Below are positions 17,888 through 26,677 of a DNA stretch of 64,000 bases, piece after piece. Position numbers and translations under genes: made by a program. Each line of letters opens with the position of its first letter. The first letter of the stretch is position 1. The DNA comes from JAHELQ01 sp965603365 (GTDB lineage Bacteria; Acidobacteriota; Aminicenantia; UBA2199). The stretch is taken from positions 62,001 to 126,000 of the forward strand of contig CBFDCR010000003.1 in NCBI GenBank assembly GCA_965603365.1, in the 5' to 3' direction. The notes under the pieces are model-generated. The model had not been told where the DNA came from. It saw only the letters and a list, made by a program, of their open reading frames with translations, and did not search any database.

Positions 17888-20770
17888 TTGGTGAAGCGGT
17901 TGGTCTGGTGCTGGTTGATGGTAGTTGGCCTTCAAGTTGCGGCGGCCGTGCCGCTGCGGTTGGCTGTGCAAAACAGTGGTGAGCCGGTCGAGTGGGATTT
18001 GCTGGGACTTTTTAGTCAAACCGGGCAGCCGCCGCTCTTGATGGTGTCGCTGCCTTTTCCGCCTGAGCCGGGGACCGCTGCCCCCCTATTGCCGCCCCCC
18101 CGTATCCCGGTGCTGCTGCAACTGGAATTTTCCGGCAATGGGGAGGCCGTAACCGATCAAAGCCTGGACCGCCTGGGTGCGCTGCTCTCCTCTTTCCAGA
18201 ACATCTCCCATCTATCGCTGCGGGGCTGGCAGGAGATTGAGGATTTTAACCGCCTGGCCTACACCCTCAAACGGATCGCCTCCCTGGCCCGGGGCATCCG
18301 CCCGGGCATCCGCATCGCCGCTGCCTGCGGCGATGGGGCTGACGGTGCCTTTGACCTGACCCTGCTGGAAACCCTGGCCACCAGCCCGGATACCTCTCCC
18401 TATTTCGACTGCTTTTTCCTGGACACCGGGGCCAATGAAAAAATCCGGCACAGGCTCCTGGCTAAGGCCCCCCACCTGCATTTCTGGGAAGCGGCCAACC
18501 TCCCGGCTGGGGGAGGGGAGGAGGAAGAGGATCTCGATCCCTGCCGGATTCTCGCCGGTATCCTGGAAGACAATATCGTCGACGCAGCCAATACCTCCCT
18601 GCTGGTGATTCCCTTCAGGCGAGCGGATATTTTGTATCCCCTGTTGTGGCGTTTTTCATTCTATTGGCAGCAGGATCTCTACCAGGACGGCAGTACGATA
18701 GAAGTCCGGCACGGGGATAGCTCGTCTTCGGCCCACCCCCTGTTTTTTCGGGCCAACGATCATGCCCCGGTTCTGTTCCTGGGGGACGGCCGGGACGAAG
18801 AGGTGAGGATTGTATTAAAAGAGGGCCTGTACAAACGGGCGGTGGTGGAAAATTTACTCAGCGGTGAGCGGGCGGTATTTAAAATCCACAAAAACGCCGG
18901 CGCCCTGATGTTGAGTCTCAATGGGGATTGTTTTGCCCTGCACCTCGTCCCCCGCCAGACCAAACGGGGCGATTCCCGCTATAATCTCGAGGTGACCGGC
19001 AGATACCGGCTGTCGGCAGCCGAGATCATTGCCCGGGTCCGGGCCTGGAAGGCCCGTCAACAACTTAAATTAAGGAGTTTTACCGCCACCATGACCACCT
19101 CGATGCGGCTGCGCATTGCCAACCTCAACCAGACCTTTGATTTGACGATTAAAGGCCCGGTGTTTGCCCGGCGAAATGAGCCTTACGACTGGGTATGGCA
19201 GGAATTTTTTATTAACGGGGTCAAATGGAAGAGTACCCAGGTGCCTAAAATACCGCTGCTGCAGCCGGAAAAGGTCAACATACTGCCCCTGGATATCAAC
19301 CTGACCGAGGCCTACCGGTACTCCCTGGCCGGCGAAACCACGGTGGCCGGGCAGCCGGCTTATGTCATCGATTTTAGCCCCCGCCGGGAAGGCAAAGCCG
19401 TCTCCAGTTGCCGGGGCAGAATCTGGATCCATGCCGGGACCTTTGCCGTACTCAAGGAGCACCTGATTCAACTCCATCTAAAGGGCGAGGTTCTCTCCAA
19501 TGTGGAGACCCGTATATTCAAGCCTCTCAAACCCGGCGGGGAGATCCGGCTGCCCCTGACGGTCACCGGCCACCAGGTCTTCTCCACTGCCGGACGCATC
19601 ACCAATGTGGAGCGCCGGGTCAGCCTGTCGGACGTGGTCGTCAACCCGCCGGACTTCGACGACTTAAGGGCAGAAGCCTACCGCTCGGATTTCCAGATGG
19701 TGCGGGACACCCAGAAGGGATTGAGGTACCTGGTTAAAGATCGAAAGAGCGGTACCCGCTCGCTGGAGCCTAAGACGAAAAAATCCCAACTATTCGGGTT
19801 GGTGGGCGGCTTTTACGACAGCTCCTTTGACTACCCCATCCCCATACTGGGGGTCAACTACATGAACTTCGATTTGGGCGGCAAGGGGCGCCAGGTTAAC
19901 GTCCTGTTTGGCGGCGCCATGCTGACGGCCAATTACAGCGATCCCGCCTTTCTGGGTACTAAAATGGACCTGGGGGCCAACCTGGTGGCCGTGGCCTTTC
20001 CCTTTGCCAACCGCATCTATCAACAGGGCACCGAGATGGAGGCAGAGAGGCTGAAGCGCTGGCCCGTGCGCTTCCAGGTCAATACCGGGATTCCGCTGGG
20101 CCCCTATTTCAAATTTTCCTCCTTTTTCTTCCTGGAATACACCGGGTTTTCCCGTGCCAAAACCACAACTGACGACTTTATCCTGCCCCCCAGTACCTTT
20201 ACTTTGGGCTGGCGCTCGCGGCTGACGGTCAATTTTAAGGGATGTCGCCTGGCCCTGTGGGGGGAGGTGGCCCGCCGGGGCAAGTGGCAATTCTGGGGCC
20301 GGCCGGGAAACGGCAGATACGATCAAAACCAGAGATCCTATCTCCGCTGGCGCGCAGTTTTGACCAGGGATTTTTTCCTGTCTAAGTTCAGGAAGTTCAA
20401 TCTAACGGCCGGTTATTTTGACGGCCGGCGGTTGGACCGGTTCAGTGCCTACGAATTTGGCTTTTTTAGTGAGTTGAACCTGCACGGCTACATGTCCGGG
20501 GTCGTCCAGGCCAGCCGGGCCTTCATGCTGAACCTGTCCTACGGATACAGCCTGGGCCGGGCCTTTCGCCTGGAGGCCAGTTACGACTCCATCTGGGTCA
20601 CCAGCCCTTACCGGGCCTACCGCAACACCTATTTCTCCGGTGCGGCCCTGTCGGGCACCATGAATATCCCCTGGCTGAAGGGCATACTCCGCTTCGAGGT
20701 GGGCCTGCCGGTGGTCAGCAACGGCATCAAGGGCCTGGTCGTCTACTTCATCTTCCTCAAGATGTTTTAA
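17888..20770 (+). CDS. Large exported protein with C-terminal outer-membrane barrel (about 960 aa)
   Basis: Start unsure: TTG 17888 lies 7 bases after GGGAGG, GTG 17891 and ATG 17873 are alternatives. Signal peptide (WCWLMVVGLQVAAA). The next 300 residues look alpha/beta (LSHLSLRGW, FDCFFLDTG), perhaps a TIM-barrel relic; the middle (about 380-600) resembles outer-membrane lipoprotein-sorting/LolA-like beta sheets (FTATMTTSMRLRI, AYVIDFSPRREG, SCRGRIWIHAGTFAVLKEH); the last 300 residues are amphipathic strands ending FIFLKMF, a barrel terminus. Family not recognised. It is divergent from the propeller sensor and in a locus of its own. Confidence 0.7.
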   Translation: MVKRLVWCWLMVVGLQVAAAVPLRLAVQNSGEPVEWDLLGLFSQTGQPPLLMVSLPFPPEPGTAAPLLPPPRIPVLLQLEFSGNGEAVTDQSLDRLGALLSSFQNISHLSLRGWQEIEDFNRLAYTLKRIASLARGIRPGIRIAAACGDGADGAFDLTLLETLATSPDTSPYFDCFFLDTGANEKIRHRLLAKAPHLHFWEAANLPAGGGEEEEDLDPCRILAGILEDNIVDAANTSLLVIPFRRADILYPLLWRFSFYWQQDLYQDGSTIEVRHGDSSSSAHPLFFRANDHAPVLFLGDGRDEEVRIVLKEGLYKRAVVENLLSGERAVFKIHKNAGALMLSLNGDCFALHLVPRQTKRGDSRYNLEVTGRYRLSAAEIIARVRAWKARQQLKLRSFTATMTTSMRLRIANLNQTFDLTIKGPVFARRNEPYDWVWQEFFINGVKWKSTQVPKIPLLQPEKVNILPLDINLTEAYRYSLAGETTVAGQPAYVIDFSPRREGKAVSSCRGRIWIHAGTFAVLKEHLIQLHLKGEVLSNVETRIFKPLKPGGEIRLPLTVTGHQVFSTAGRITNVERRVSLSDVVVNPPDFDDLRAEAYRSDFQMVRDTQKGLRYLVKDRKSGTRSLEPKTKKSQLFGLVGGFYDSSFDYPIPILGVNYMNFDLGGKGRQVNVLFGGAMLTANYSDPAFLGTKMDLGANLVAVAFPFANRIYQQGTEMEAERLKRWPVRFQVNTGIPLGPYFKFSSFFFLEYTGFSRAKTTTDDFILPPSTFTLGWRSRLTVNFKGCRLALWGEVARRGKWQFWGRPGNGRYDQNQRSYLRWRAVLTRDFFLSKFRKFNLTAGYFDGRRLDRFSAYEFGFFSELNLHGYMSGVVQASRAFMLNLSYGYSLGRAFRLEASYDSIWVTSPYRAYRNTYFSGAALSGTMNIPWLKGILRFEVGLPVVSNGIKGLVVYFIFLKMF

Positions 20771-20799
20771 AAAGTGAAGAGTTCCCCTTCTCCTCTCTC

Positions 20800-21150
20800 T
20801 TATTCCATGTCGAAATGGAGCTTTATGGCTGATTCGATTTCTTTAATGATATCGAGAGATATTGTGGATAATTTTTTGATCAGACGTTTTTTGTCTACGG
20901 TTCTAATCTGGTTGACCATTATTTTAGAATCTTTAGTCAACCCTACACCTTCCTCACTGGCAGGCAAAAAGACCTCAAATGGATAAACACGGCTGACATT
21001 ACTGGATAATGGGATAACGGTTAGAACGGGAGAGAATTCATTGTTGATATCATTGGTGATAACGACAGCCGGCCGGGCTTTCTTAACCTCATGGCCAATG
21101 GTGGGATCAAAGTTAACCAGGTAGATATCACCACGCTTCGGAAATTCCAT
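20800..21150 (-). CDS. MazF/PemK-family endoribonuclease toxin
   Basis: 116 aa. Typical start KRGDIYLVNFDPTIGHEVKKARPAVVITND, with the Gly-Asp-Ile strand and the conserved Arg-Pro; then LTVIPLSS and the C-terminal KDSKIMVNQIRTVDKKRL containing the catalytic-region Q-I-R. The family cleaves mRNA at short motifs. Its ATG lies inside the 3' end of the antitoxin gene (23-base overlap), so both are co-expressed. Confidence 0.88.
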   Translation of the reverse strand: MEFPKRGDIYLVNFDPTIGHEVKKARPAVVITNDINNEFSPVLTVIPLSSNVSRVYPFEVFLPASEEGVGLTKDSKIMVNQIRTVDKKRLIKKLSTISLDIIKEIESAIKLHFDME

Positions 21151-21361
21151 CGCCGCTGACTCCTTCGAAGAATTGATTCTCCTGGTCCGCTTCCCGGGCT
21201 GCTTCCCGGTAAGCCTGGATCAATTTCTCTTTTTTGATCCGTTTAAGCTCCCGCTGCACTGCCTGTTCGATGAATTGACTCCTTTTTCGTTCTCCCACAT
21301 AATTTGCCATCTCTTCCAGCAGTTGAGGAGAGAGGATGATGGATATTTTTTGCTTCCCCAT
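21128..21361 (-). CDS. Ribbon-helix-helix antitoxin partner of MazF
   Basis: 77 aa; AGGAGG 5 bases before ATG. KISIILSPQLLEEMANYVGERKRSQFIEQAV is an RHH DNA-binding fold; the C-terminal acidic tail (AAREADQENQFFEG) would wrap the toxin. Expected to repress its own promoter upstream of 21361. Confidence 0.82.
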   Translation of the reverse strand: MGKQKISIILSPQLLEEMANYVGERKRSQFIEQAVQRELKRIKKEKLIQAYREAAREADQENQFFEGVSGDGISEAW

Positions 21362-21487
21362 TTAGTCCTCCTATTTATGCTCCATGTTAGTATGGTAAAT
21401 GTTTATTACTTATTTGTCAACCCAAATTGATTTTTTATCCTTTTTAGGAAGTTAAGGGGTGGGGGGATTAAAAGTTTTATTTTTTTG

Positions 21488-21534
21488 TTGACAAAATCAC
21501 TTTACTGTTGTATATTAGCATAACAGTAGGTGAG
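21488..21534 (+). promoter_or_regulatory. Promoter and operator of the GntR-ABC operon
   Basis: TTGACA (21488-21493), 17 bp, TATATT (21511-21516). A perfect inverted repeat TACTGTT (21503-21509) / AACAGTA (21522-21528) straddles the -10 box, a good site for autorepression by the GntR protein. The ribosome site AGGTGAGG (21527-21534) overlaps the right arm. Confidence 0.8.
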
Positions 21535-21537
21535 GCA

Positions 21538-21942
21538 ATGAAAAAATATGCGACCAAATCCTTTGACCTAAAAGTGGATGTCAAGTCCGCGGTGCCCATT
21601 TATGAACAAATTAAGGACGCCATCAAAATTTCCATTTTTAACGGGACGCTCAAGGAGGGCGATCAACTCATCTCCATCCGCGAGTTGTCCAACGTTCACC
21701 ACGTCAATCCCATCACCATCATGAAGGCCTACAATCAACTGGAGAGCGAAGGCCTCCTGCATTCCCGCCGGGGCTCCGGTTATTTTGTCAGGGCCAATCC
21801 CGCCGAGGTGACGGCCGGACAGACAGAACTCCTCCGGCGGGAGGTTACCGGTTTTTTGAAAAAAATGGCGGCCATGGGTTTTAGCGCCCGGGATCTGCTG
21901 TTGGAGCTGCAGAAATACTTGAAGGAGAATCATCATGATTAA
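21538..21942 (+). CDS. GntR-family regulator, YtrA type
   Basis: 134 aa from ATG 21538 with AGGTGAGG upstream; a TTG 30 bases earlier lies inside the promoter and is rejected. Winged helix: VPIYEQIKDAIKISIFNGTLKEGDQLISIRELS and HHVNPITIMKAYNQLESEGLLHSRRGSGYFV. Only about 60 residues follow, too short for a FadR or HutC ligand domain, as in YtrA regulators of ABC operons. It overlaps the ATPase gene by 8 bases. Probably represses its own operon through the inverted repeat on the -10 box. Confidence 0.88.
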   Translation: MKKYATKSFDLKVDVKSAVPIYEQIKDAIKISIFNGTLKEGDQLISIRELSNVHHVNPITIMKAYNQLESEGLLHSRRGSGYFVRANPAEVTAGQTELLRREVTGFLKKMAAMGFSARDLLLELQKYLKENHHD

Positions 21943-22765
21943 AATCGAAAACATGGGTTTTGCCTATGGCAGGAGAGGGGTTTTTAGGGATTTTAATCTC
22001 CACATCAAAGAGGGGGAGACCACTCTCATCACCGGCATCAACGGCACCGGCAAGACCACCCTGCTGAGGCTGATGGCCGGTGTCCTCTTTCCACACCGGG
22101 GAAGCATTCACTATTCGGAAAAGTTGGGGCCCGATCCCCGGAGTAAGATCGGTTTTATATCGGACCGGATGCATCTGTATGAAAATATGACCCTCTCGTC
22201 TGCCATTCGTTTTCACTCCCGGGTATACCGGATCGGGGAGTTCGACATGAGCCTGATGGAGCAAGCCCATTTGCAGCCGGACCAGAGAATAGGCGACCTG
22301 TCGGCCGGCCAGAAGTTGATCTTTCATCTCGGTTTAATACTGGCGGCCCAGCCGGATATCTTGCTGATCGATGAGGTGATCCATTCCATCGACGCCTTCT
22401 TGAGGGAGATGTTCCTGAACCGGTTGCTGGAATGTATTGCCCGGCGAAATGTCACCTTGATCCTGGTCAATCTGAACTACCATGACATCGAAAAAATTCC
22501 CCAGCGGGTCATCCTGTTAAAAAATGGCCGGGTGGCGGTGGACGAGCCCATCGATGTATTAAAGGCTAAGGTTAAAAAGCTCGTCTCCGCTGAGCAGATT
22601 TCCGGCATACCCAGTCTGTATAACCGGCACTATGCCGATCGGTTTGAATATTATGTCTACCCCTTTAGCCCGGATCTGGCAGCCAAAACCAAAGGCGGGT
22701 TGAAGGTGGTGGATCTCAACCTCGATGAGATTATCAAAGCCTTTATTGGAGGAGAATATGCTTAG
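21935..22765 (+). CDS. ABC transporter ATP-binding protein (YtrB-like)
   Basis: 276 aa. Walker A ITGINGTGKTTLLRLM (about residues 33-48), signature IGDLSAGQKLIFHL (LSAGQ for LSGGQ), Walker B DILLIDEVIHSIDAF; the position after DE is V-I-H-S-I-D, a diverged D-loop. Co-transcribed between the GntR regulator and the permease, overlapping both. Substrate unknown; the YtrA-type setting suggests envelope stress or antibiotic efflux in known relatives. Confidence 0.88.
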   Translation: MIKIENMGFAYGRRGVFRDFNLHIKEGETTLITGINGTGKTTLLRLMAGVLFPHRGSIHYSEKLGPDPRSKIGFISDRMHLYENMTLSSAIRFHSRVYRIGEFDMSLMEQAHLQPDQRIGDLSAGQKLIFHLGLILAAQPDILLIDEVIHSIDAFLREMFLNRLLECIARRNVTLILVNLNYHDIEKIPQRVILLKNGRVAVDEPIDVLKAKVKKLVSAEQISGIPSLYNRHYADRFEYYVYPFSPDLAAKTKGGLKVVDLNLDEIIKAFIGGEYA

Positions 22766-24824
22766 AAAAGAGATACTGGATACCCTGCGGATATTTTTAA
22801 TGTCCCTATCAGTGGCGGCGGCGACGATTGTGTTTTCCCTGCTGGTCCTCGAAATGGGCGGCCATCAAGGGGTCACCTTTAATGAACTGTTGTGTTACCT
22901 GCTGGAAATTATCCTGCTGCTCATCGCCCTTTACCTGGGCTCCTCCCTCTTTGCCGAGGAGAAAAACCAGGACAGCTTTGAATATCTATTTTCCCTGCGG
23001 CTCGGCCGCTGGCAAATCCTGGCCTATAAACTGCTGCCCCGTGTGGCCGCGCTGTTGGCTTATCTCGCTATTTACGGGCTGTTTGCCGCTGCCTTTGCCC
23101 GCTATCCGCTGCTGCTGAAACCGCCGGTCTTTGTCCCCCTGTTCCTGGCCATCTTTTTCTTCTTCTCCTCCCTGTCGCTGCTGCATCGTAATAATATCCT
23201 CAATATCGTTTACAACTCCTTTATTTTTCTCTCGCTGTTCCTGATCATTTTATCCATCACCAATGTGCTGGCCGGCAGCTTTCACTCCTATTCATCGCTG
23301 CTGGACCGGTTGACCCTGGCCCGGGTATCGCTGCATGTCTTTTTCCTGATCTCCGTTGTCTTCTTCCTGGGTTTCGTATTCACCTTTAAGAAGGTTGACT
23401 TAAGCAATATGTCCTACCGGTTTTTAAAGAAGTATATTGGCCGGATCGGCCTGGTGCTGCTCGGCTTGCTGCTGGTCTGGCTGGTGATCAACCGCTTCGA
23501 TGCCGGTGACAATCCGCAGGCCTTTACGACAGAAGATCTGCGGCCCGCCACCTTTGATGCCGGCAACGGTTTCTACCGGCTCTGCACCCTGCTGGAGCCG
23601 CCGGCGGTAGATGTCGAGTCCCCGGAGATTATCTTAAAGTACCGCCGCTACCATGATTCCCGCTGCGATAATGAAAAATATTTAAAGGATTGGCAAAAAT
23701 TGACATTTGAGCCCTTTCTGGACAGCCCCAAAGGGTCCTCCGGGCACTACCCCTGGTTGAATTTTCCCGATGAAACAAGCTTGTGGAACGACTACATCCT
23801 GAAAAACCGCCGGAAAATCATTCTGAACCGGGACAGATTTGATCTGCTGCTGCACCGGTACCGGCGCCTGATCGACAGTCCGGTGTTTGAAGACTTCAGC
23901 CGGCTGAACTATAGATCGCCGATTCCCAACCTGCTGGCCTGGCTCAGGGTCGCCAGGATATATATCGGCATGAACATGCTGGATGCCCTGGACGGCAACT
24001 GGCAGCAGGGCGCGGCAGCCATCCTGGATCAGGTGGATTTTTGCAAGCGGGCCGTCAGAGGCTCCCGCATTTTAATTACCAACCTGATCGGCAAAGCCGT
24101 TCTGCGTATGTCCCTCCAGGCCCTTGCCAGCCTGATGGCCCATCCGGACTGTCCCCGCCAGGTCTTTAGCCAGGTGCTTGACGGTTTACCGGACATGACC
24201 TATGAAGAGTTCGGCACCCGCAATTGCTTTATCACCGAGTACCTGATCTGGGATCGATATGTCGAGGCGGACATTTACCAGGAGTATAATAAGTGGAGCG
24301 AGGGAATTTTGCTTCACCTCTTCATGCAAAAAAACCGCACTAAAAAGTATGTATTCGATGTGATGTCCGCTGCCGTCGACAATGAAGAGAGGCTGCCGTA
24401 CCGCCGGGAGGGTGGTTGGTCATGGAAGTATGAAGATATCGACAGAGAGGCATTGGGCGGCTGGCTCTGGTGGGTGCAAAATCCGGTGGGAAAGGTCATC
24501 CTGGAGAGTAATGCCTTGACCAATTACAGTACTATCGTTTTAAAATCCTATTACGCCAAAGCCCTCTATGACATGACCAAAATCTCGGCCGAATTCCGCT
24601 TAAACCACTCCCCGGAGAAGCCGGTCCAGGATACCTTAAACAGCCTGGAGACCTACCGGACCTTGCTGGACCCCTGCTCCGGCAAACCCTACATCTACAA
24701 CAGTGAAAAACAGATCCTCTACAGCCTGGGTACCGACCTCGACGACGACGGCGGCAAGGGCGAGCGCATCACCTCCACCGACACCGATTTTGTCCTCCCC
24801 CTGATCCTGCCCCCCAACCATTAA
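22758..24824 (+). CDS. ABC permease with large C-terminal domain (688 aa)
   Basis: ATG 22758 with GGAGGA just upstream, overlapping the ATPase by 8 bases; an ATG at 22725 in the ATPase gene is rejected. Six membrane helices in the first 225 residues (from MLRKEILDTLRIFLMSL), of the ABC-2 type (SLFAEEKNQDSFEYLFSLRLGRWQILAYKLL), and a seventh near 240-260 (IGLVLLGLLLVWLVI). The remaining 420 residues are soluble, probably outside the inner membrane, helix-rich, with no family recognised. A permease with such a tail is unusual. Confidence 0.75.
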   Translation: MLRKEILDTLRIFLMSLSVAAATIVFSLLVLEMGGHQGVTFNELLCYLLEIILLLIALYLGSSLFAEEKNQDSFEYLFSLRLGRWQILAYKLLPRVAALLAYLAIYGLFAAAFARYPLLLKPPVFVPLFLAIFFFFSSLSLLHRNNILNIVYNSFIFLSLFLIILSITNVLAGSFHSYSSLLDRLTLARVSLHVFFLISVVFFLGFVFTFKKVDLSNMSYRFLKKYIGRIGLVLLGLLLVWLVINRFDAGDNPQAFTTEDLRPATFDAGNGFYRLCTLLEPPAVDVESPEIILKYRRYHDSRCDNEKYLKDWQKLTFEPFLDSPKGSSGHYPWLNFPDETSLWNDYILKNRRKIILNRDRFDLLLHRYRRLIDSPVFEDFSRLNYRSPIPNLLAWLRVARIYIGMNMLDALDGNWQQGAAAILDQVDFCKRAVRGSRILITNLIGKAVLRMSLQALASLMAHPDCPRQVFSQVLDGLPDMTYEEFGTRNCFITEYLIWDRYVEADIYQEYNKWSEGILLHLFMQKNRTKKYVFDVMSAAVDNEERLPYRREGGWSWKYEDIDREALGGWLWWVQNPVGKVILESNALTNYSTIVLKSYYAKALYDMTKISAEFRLNHSPEKPVQDTLNSLETYRTLLDPCSGKPYIYNSEKQILYSLGTDLDDDGGKGERITSTDTDFVLPLILPPNH

Positions 24825-24951
24825 TCTCACTCTATCCTGACGGTGACGGTTTTTTGTCACCATCTTGATTTGTGGTGAGAAATAGGGTAGCATCTGGTAT
24901 TCAGGAACATATGCATCGAGGTGAAAATTTTAAAGAAAAAAGGAGGATCCT

Positions 24952-25731
24952 ATGAAGTCAAGGCTTTTTGTCGTGTGTTTATCGTTTTGTATGGTTTTCT
25001 TTTTGCTGGGTTCCCACCCACAAGTAAGGCACTACAGTGATGCCGTTGATTACGGCAGTGTCACCCCCGGCGTGGACGTGCTGCCCCAGCCGCCCATGAT
25101 ACCCATCACCGCAGAGCCTGCCGATGAGTTGATCGATGAACTGAATCCTTCCCGGGTCAGTGCCACTACCTACAATACCCTGTATTGGATCAATGCCGGT
25201 GGCAAGAGTTGGGTTAATTATGACTTTAACAGTAAGAGTATATCCAGTACCAACGTGGATTGGCCCATCATGATCGTCTTTTACGGCAATGCCACCGTCA
25301 ATAAGGTGAAGAGCATCTACGGCGGCCTTACCATTGCCAGTACCAAGTATGCAGCCTATGATATCGGCAGCGGTACCAAATGGGATTCCGACATGGGTAC
25401 CAAGGTGTCGGTCACCTTTGGCGGACCCGACGGCAGCGACAGCGATACCCTGCACCTGCGGATCTATGCCCCCTCCACCGATTACTTTGACGGCAGCGGC
25501 GGCTGGGGTCACTATGTGATCGCCTCTGCCCACTTTGACTTTAATCCCCCCTGGGATACTGTTTGCGGCTACAGCGAGGATGCCGAGCATAAGGCCCTCC
25601 AGATTGCCGCTGGTAAGGGGTACACGGTTTACTACGACTACTTTTACATTTACAACACCGAGGCCTTCCGCAACGAAAGCAACCACTACTGGCAAAGCGA
25701 CGGTTACGTCAGCCTCGTCTACGTCCCCTAA
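24952..25731 (+). CDS. Secreted hypothetical protein, 259 aa
   Basis: AGGAGG before the ATG. Signal peptide (LFVVCLSFCMVFFLLGS). The mature part is rich in Tyr, Asp, Ser and Gly and reads as beta strands: WPIMIVFYGNATVNKVKSIYGG, SDTLHLRIYAPSTDYFDGSGGWGHYVIASAHFD, GKGYTVYYDYFYIYNTEAFRNES. No cysteine pairs beyond one late Cys. Family not recognised. It follows the ABC operon by 127 bases, which contain a weak GGTGAC/GTCACC hairpin (24842-24861). Confidence 0.65.
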   Translation: MKSRLFVVCLSFCMVFFLLGSHPQVRHYSDAVDYGSVTPGVDVLPQPPMIPITAEPADELIDELNPSRVSATTYNTLYWINAGGKSWVNYDFNSKSISSTNVDWPIMIVFYGNATVNKVKSIYGGLTIASTKYAAYDIGSGTKWDSDMGTKVSVTFGGPDGSDSDTLHLRIYAPSTDYFDGSGGWGHYVIASAHFDFNPPWDTVCGYSEDAEHKALQIAAGKGYTVYYDYFYIYNTEAFRNESNHYWQSDGYVSLVYVP

Positions 25732-25814
25732 AACAGCAACCAGTATATTCTTTGAAAACGCAGCAGCGTATTTCCATACCAGAATACCAGACGCGGCGGA
25801 AATTTTTTGAGTAA

Positions 25815-25843
25815 TTGACAATTTTGGGCTAAAATACTATACT
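25815..25843 (+). promoter_or_regulatory. Sigma70-type promoter of the MNT-HEPN pair
   Basis: TTGACA (25815-25820), 17 bp, TATACT (25838-25843); about 28 bases before the MNT ATG. Confidence 0.75.
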
Positions 25844-25870
25844 GATAGCGTAGTTTTGTCGGGTAACAAC

Positions 25871-26197
25871 ATGGATATAGAGAATATTAACGAATCGGTG
25901 ACGGAATTAAAGAAGATTTTAAGAGAATCTTTGGGGGATGGAATAGAACTCTATCTTTTTGGCTCTGTGGCCCGCCGCGACTACCGCACCGATTCGGATA
26001 TCGACATCCTGGTCCTGGTGCCGGGGGAGGTGGATACCGCCCTGGAGGAGGATATCATCAACCTGGCCTATGAAGTGGAGTTGAAATACAATGTGGTCTT
26101 TGGCATCATTGTCTTTTCCCAAAAATTCTGGTCCTCCCGCCAGGCCCGGGTAATGCCCTTCTACCAGAACCTCCGGAAAGAAGCCCAGCGTCTATGA
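25871..26197 (+). CDS. Minimal nucleotidyltransferase (MNT) antitoxin
   Basis: 108 aa from ATG 25871 (a TTG 15 bases earlier is possible). Motif LFGSVARRDYRTDSDIDILVLV is the GS...D-x-D signature of the pol-beta nucleotidyltransferase fold; a third acidic residue is in ELKYNVVFGI. In known MNT-HEPN pairs the MNT protein adds AMP to the HEPN toxin and silences it. ATGA overlap with the HEPN gene. Confidence 0.87.
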   Translation: MDIENINESVTELKKILRESLGDGIELYLFGSVARRDYRTDSDIDILVLVPGEVDTALEEDIINLAYEVELKYNVVFGIIVFSQKFWSSRQARVMPFYQNLRKEAQRL

Positions 26198-26610
26198 ACT
26201 GGAAAAAAGACCTCATCAAATACCGCCGTGAAAAGGCCGCCAAAACCCTCGAAGATGCCTCCACCCTGTTTGATACCGGGAGTTTTTTTTCTACAGTAAA
26301 CCGCATCTACTATGCACTCTTCTATGAGGTAACCGCATTGCTGCTGACAAGGAACCTCTCTTCTGCAAAGCATTCCGGTATAAGATCCATGTTTAATGAA
26401 CATTTTGTTAAAACAGGCATTGTTGACGTTGAGATCGGGAAATTTTTCTCCAGGATGTTTGACTTTAGACAAAAAGGCGATTATGCAGATTTTATCGAGT
26501 TTAAGGAAGCGGAGGTTAAAGAGTGGCTGAAAGCAGCCCAGGAATACCTAAAACAGTTGGAACAGATCATAACTAATCAGGATGAATCCAAAGAGCAAAA
26601 AACCAGGTAA
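26194..26610 (+). CDS. HEPN-domain toxin partner of MNT
   Basis: 138 aa, helical. The HEPN segment is VNRIYYALFYEVTALLL, where Arg of the R-x4-6-H RNase motif is kept but the usual His is Tyr, as in many PF05168 members; KHSGIRSMFNEHFVKTG follows, also family-like. Such proteins are RNases or substrates of MNT. The NACHT gene begins 67 bases later with its own ribosome site. Confidence 0.85.
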   Translation: MNWKKDLIKYRREKAAKTLEDASTLFDTGSFFSTVNRIYYALFYEVTALLLTRNLSSAKHSGIRSMFNEHFVKTGIVDVEIGKFFSRMFDFRQKGDYADFIEFKEAEVKEWLKAAQEYLKQLEQIITNQDESKEQKTR

Positions 26611-26677
26611 ATTTTTTTGTATATCACTACGAAGAACCTTGAACATGGCTTCTCTTCGACTCAGGAGGTGAACTTAA

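Noticed and set aside
24979..25821. Minus-strand 280-aa frame opposite the secreted protein
   Set aside because: The plus-strand gene has a signal peptide and AGGAGG; the opposite frame has neither.
26194..26610. HEPN toxin inactivated by loss of His
   Set aside because: Tyr at that position is common in this HEPN family, so it is not evidence of decay.
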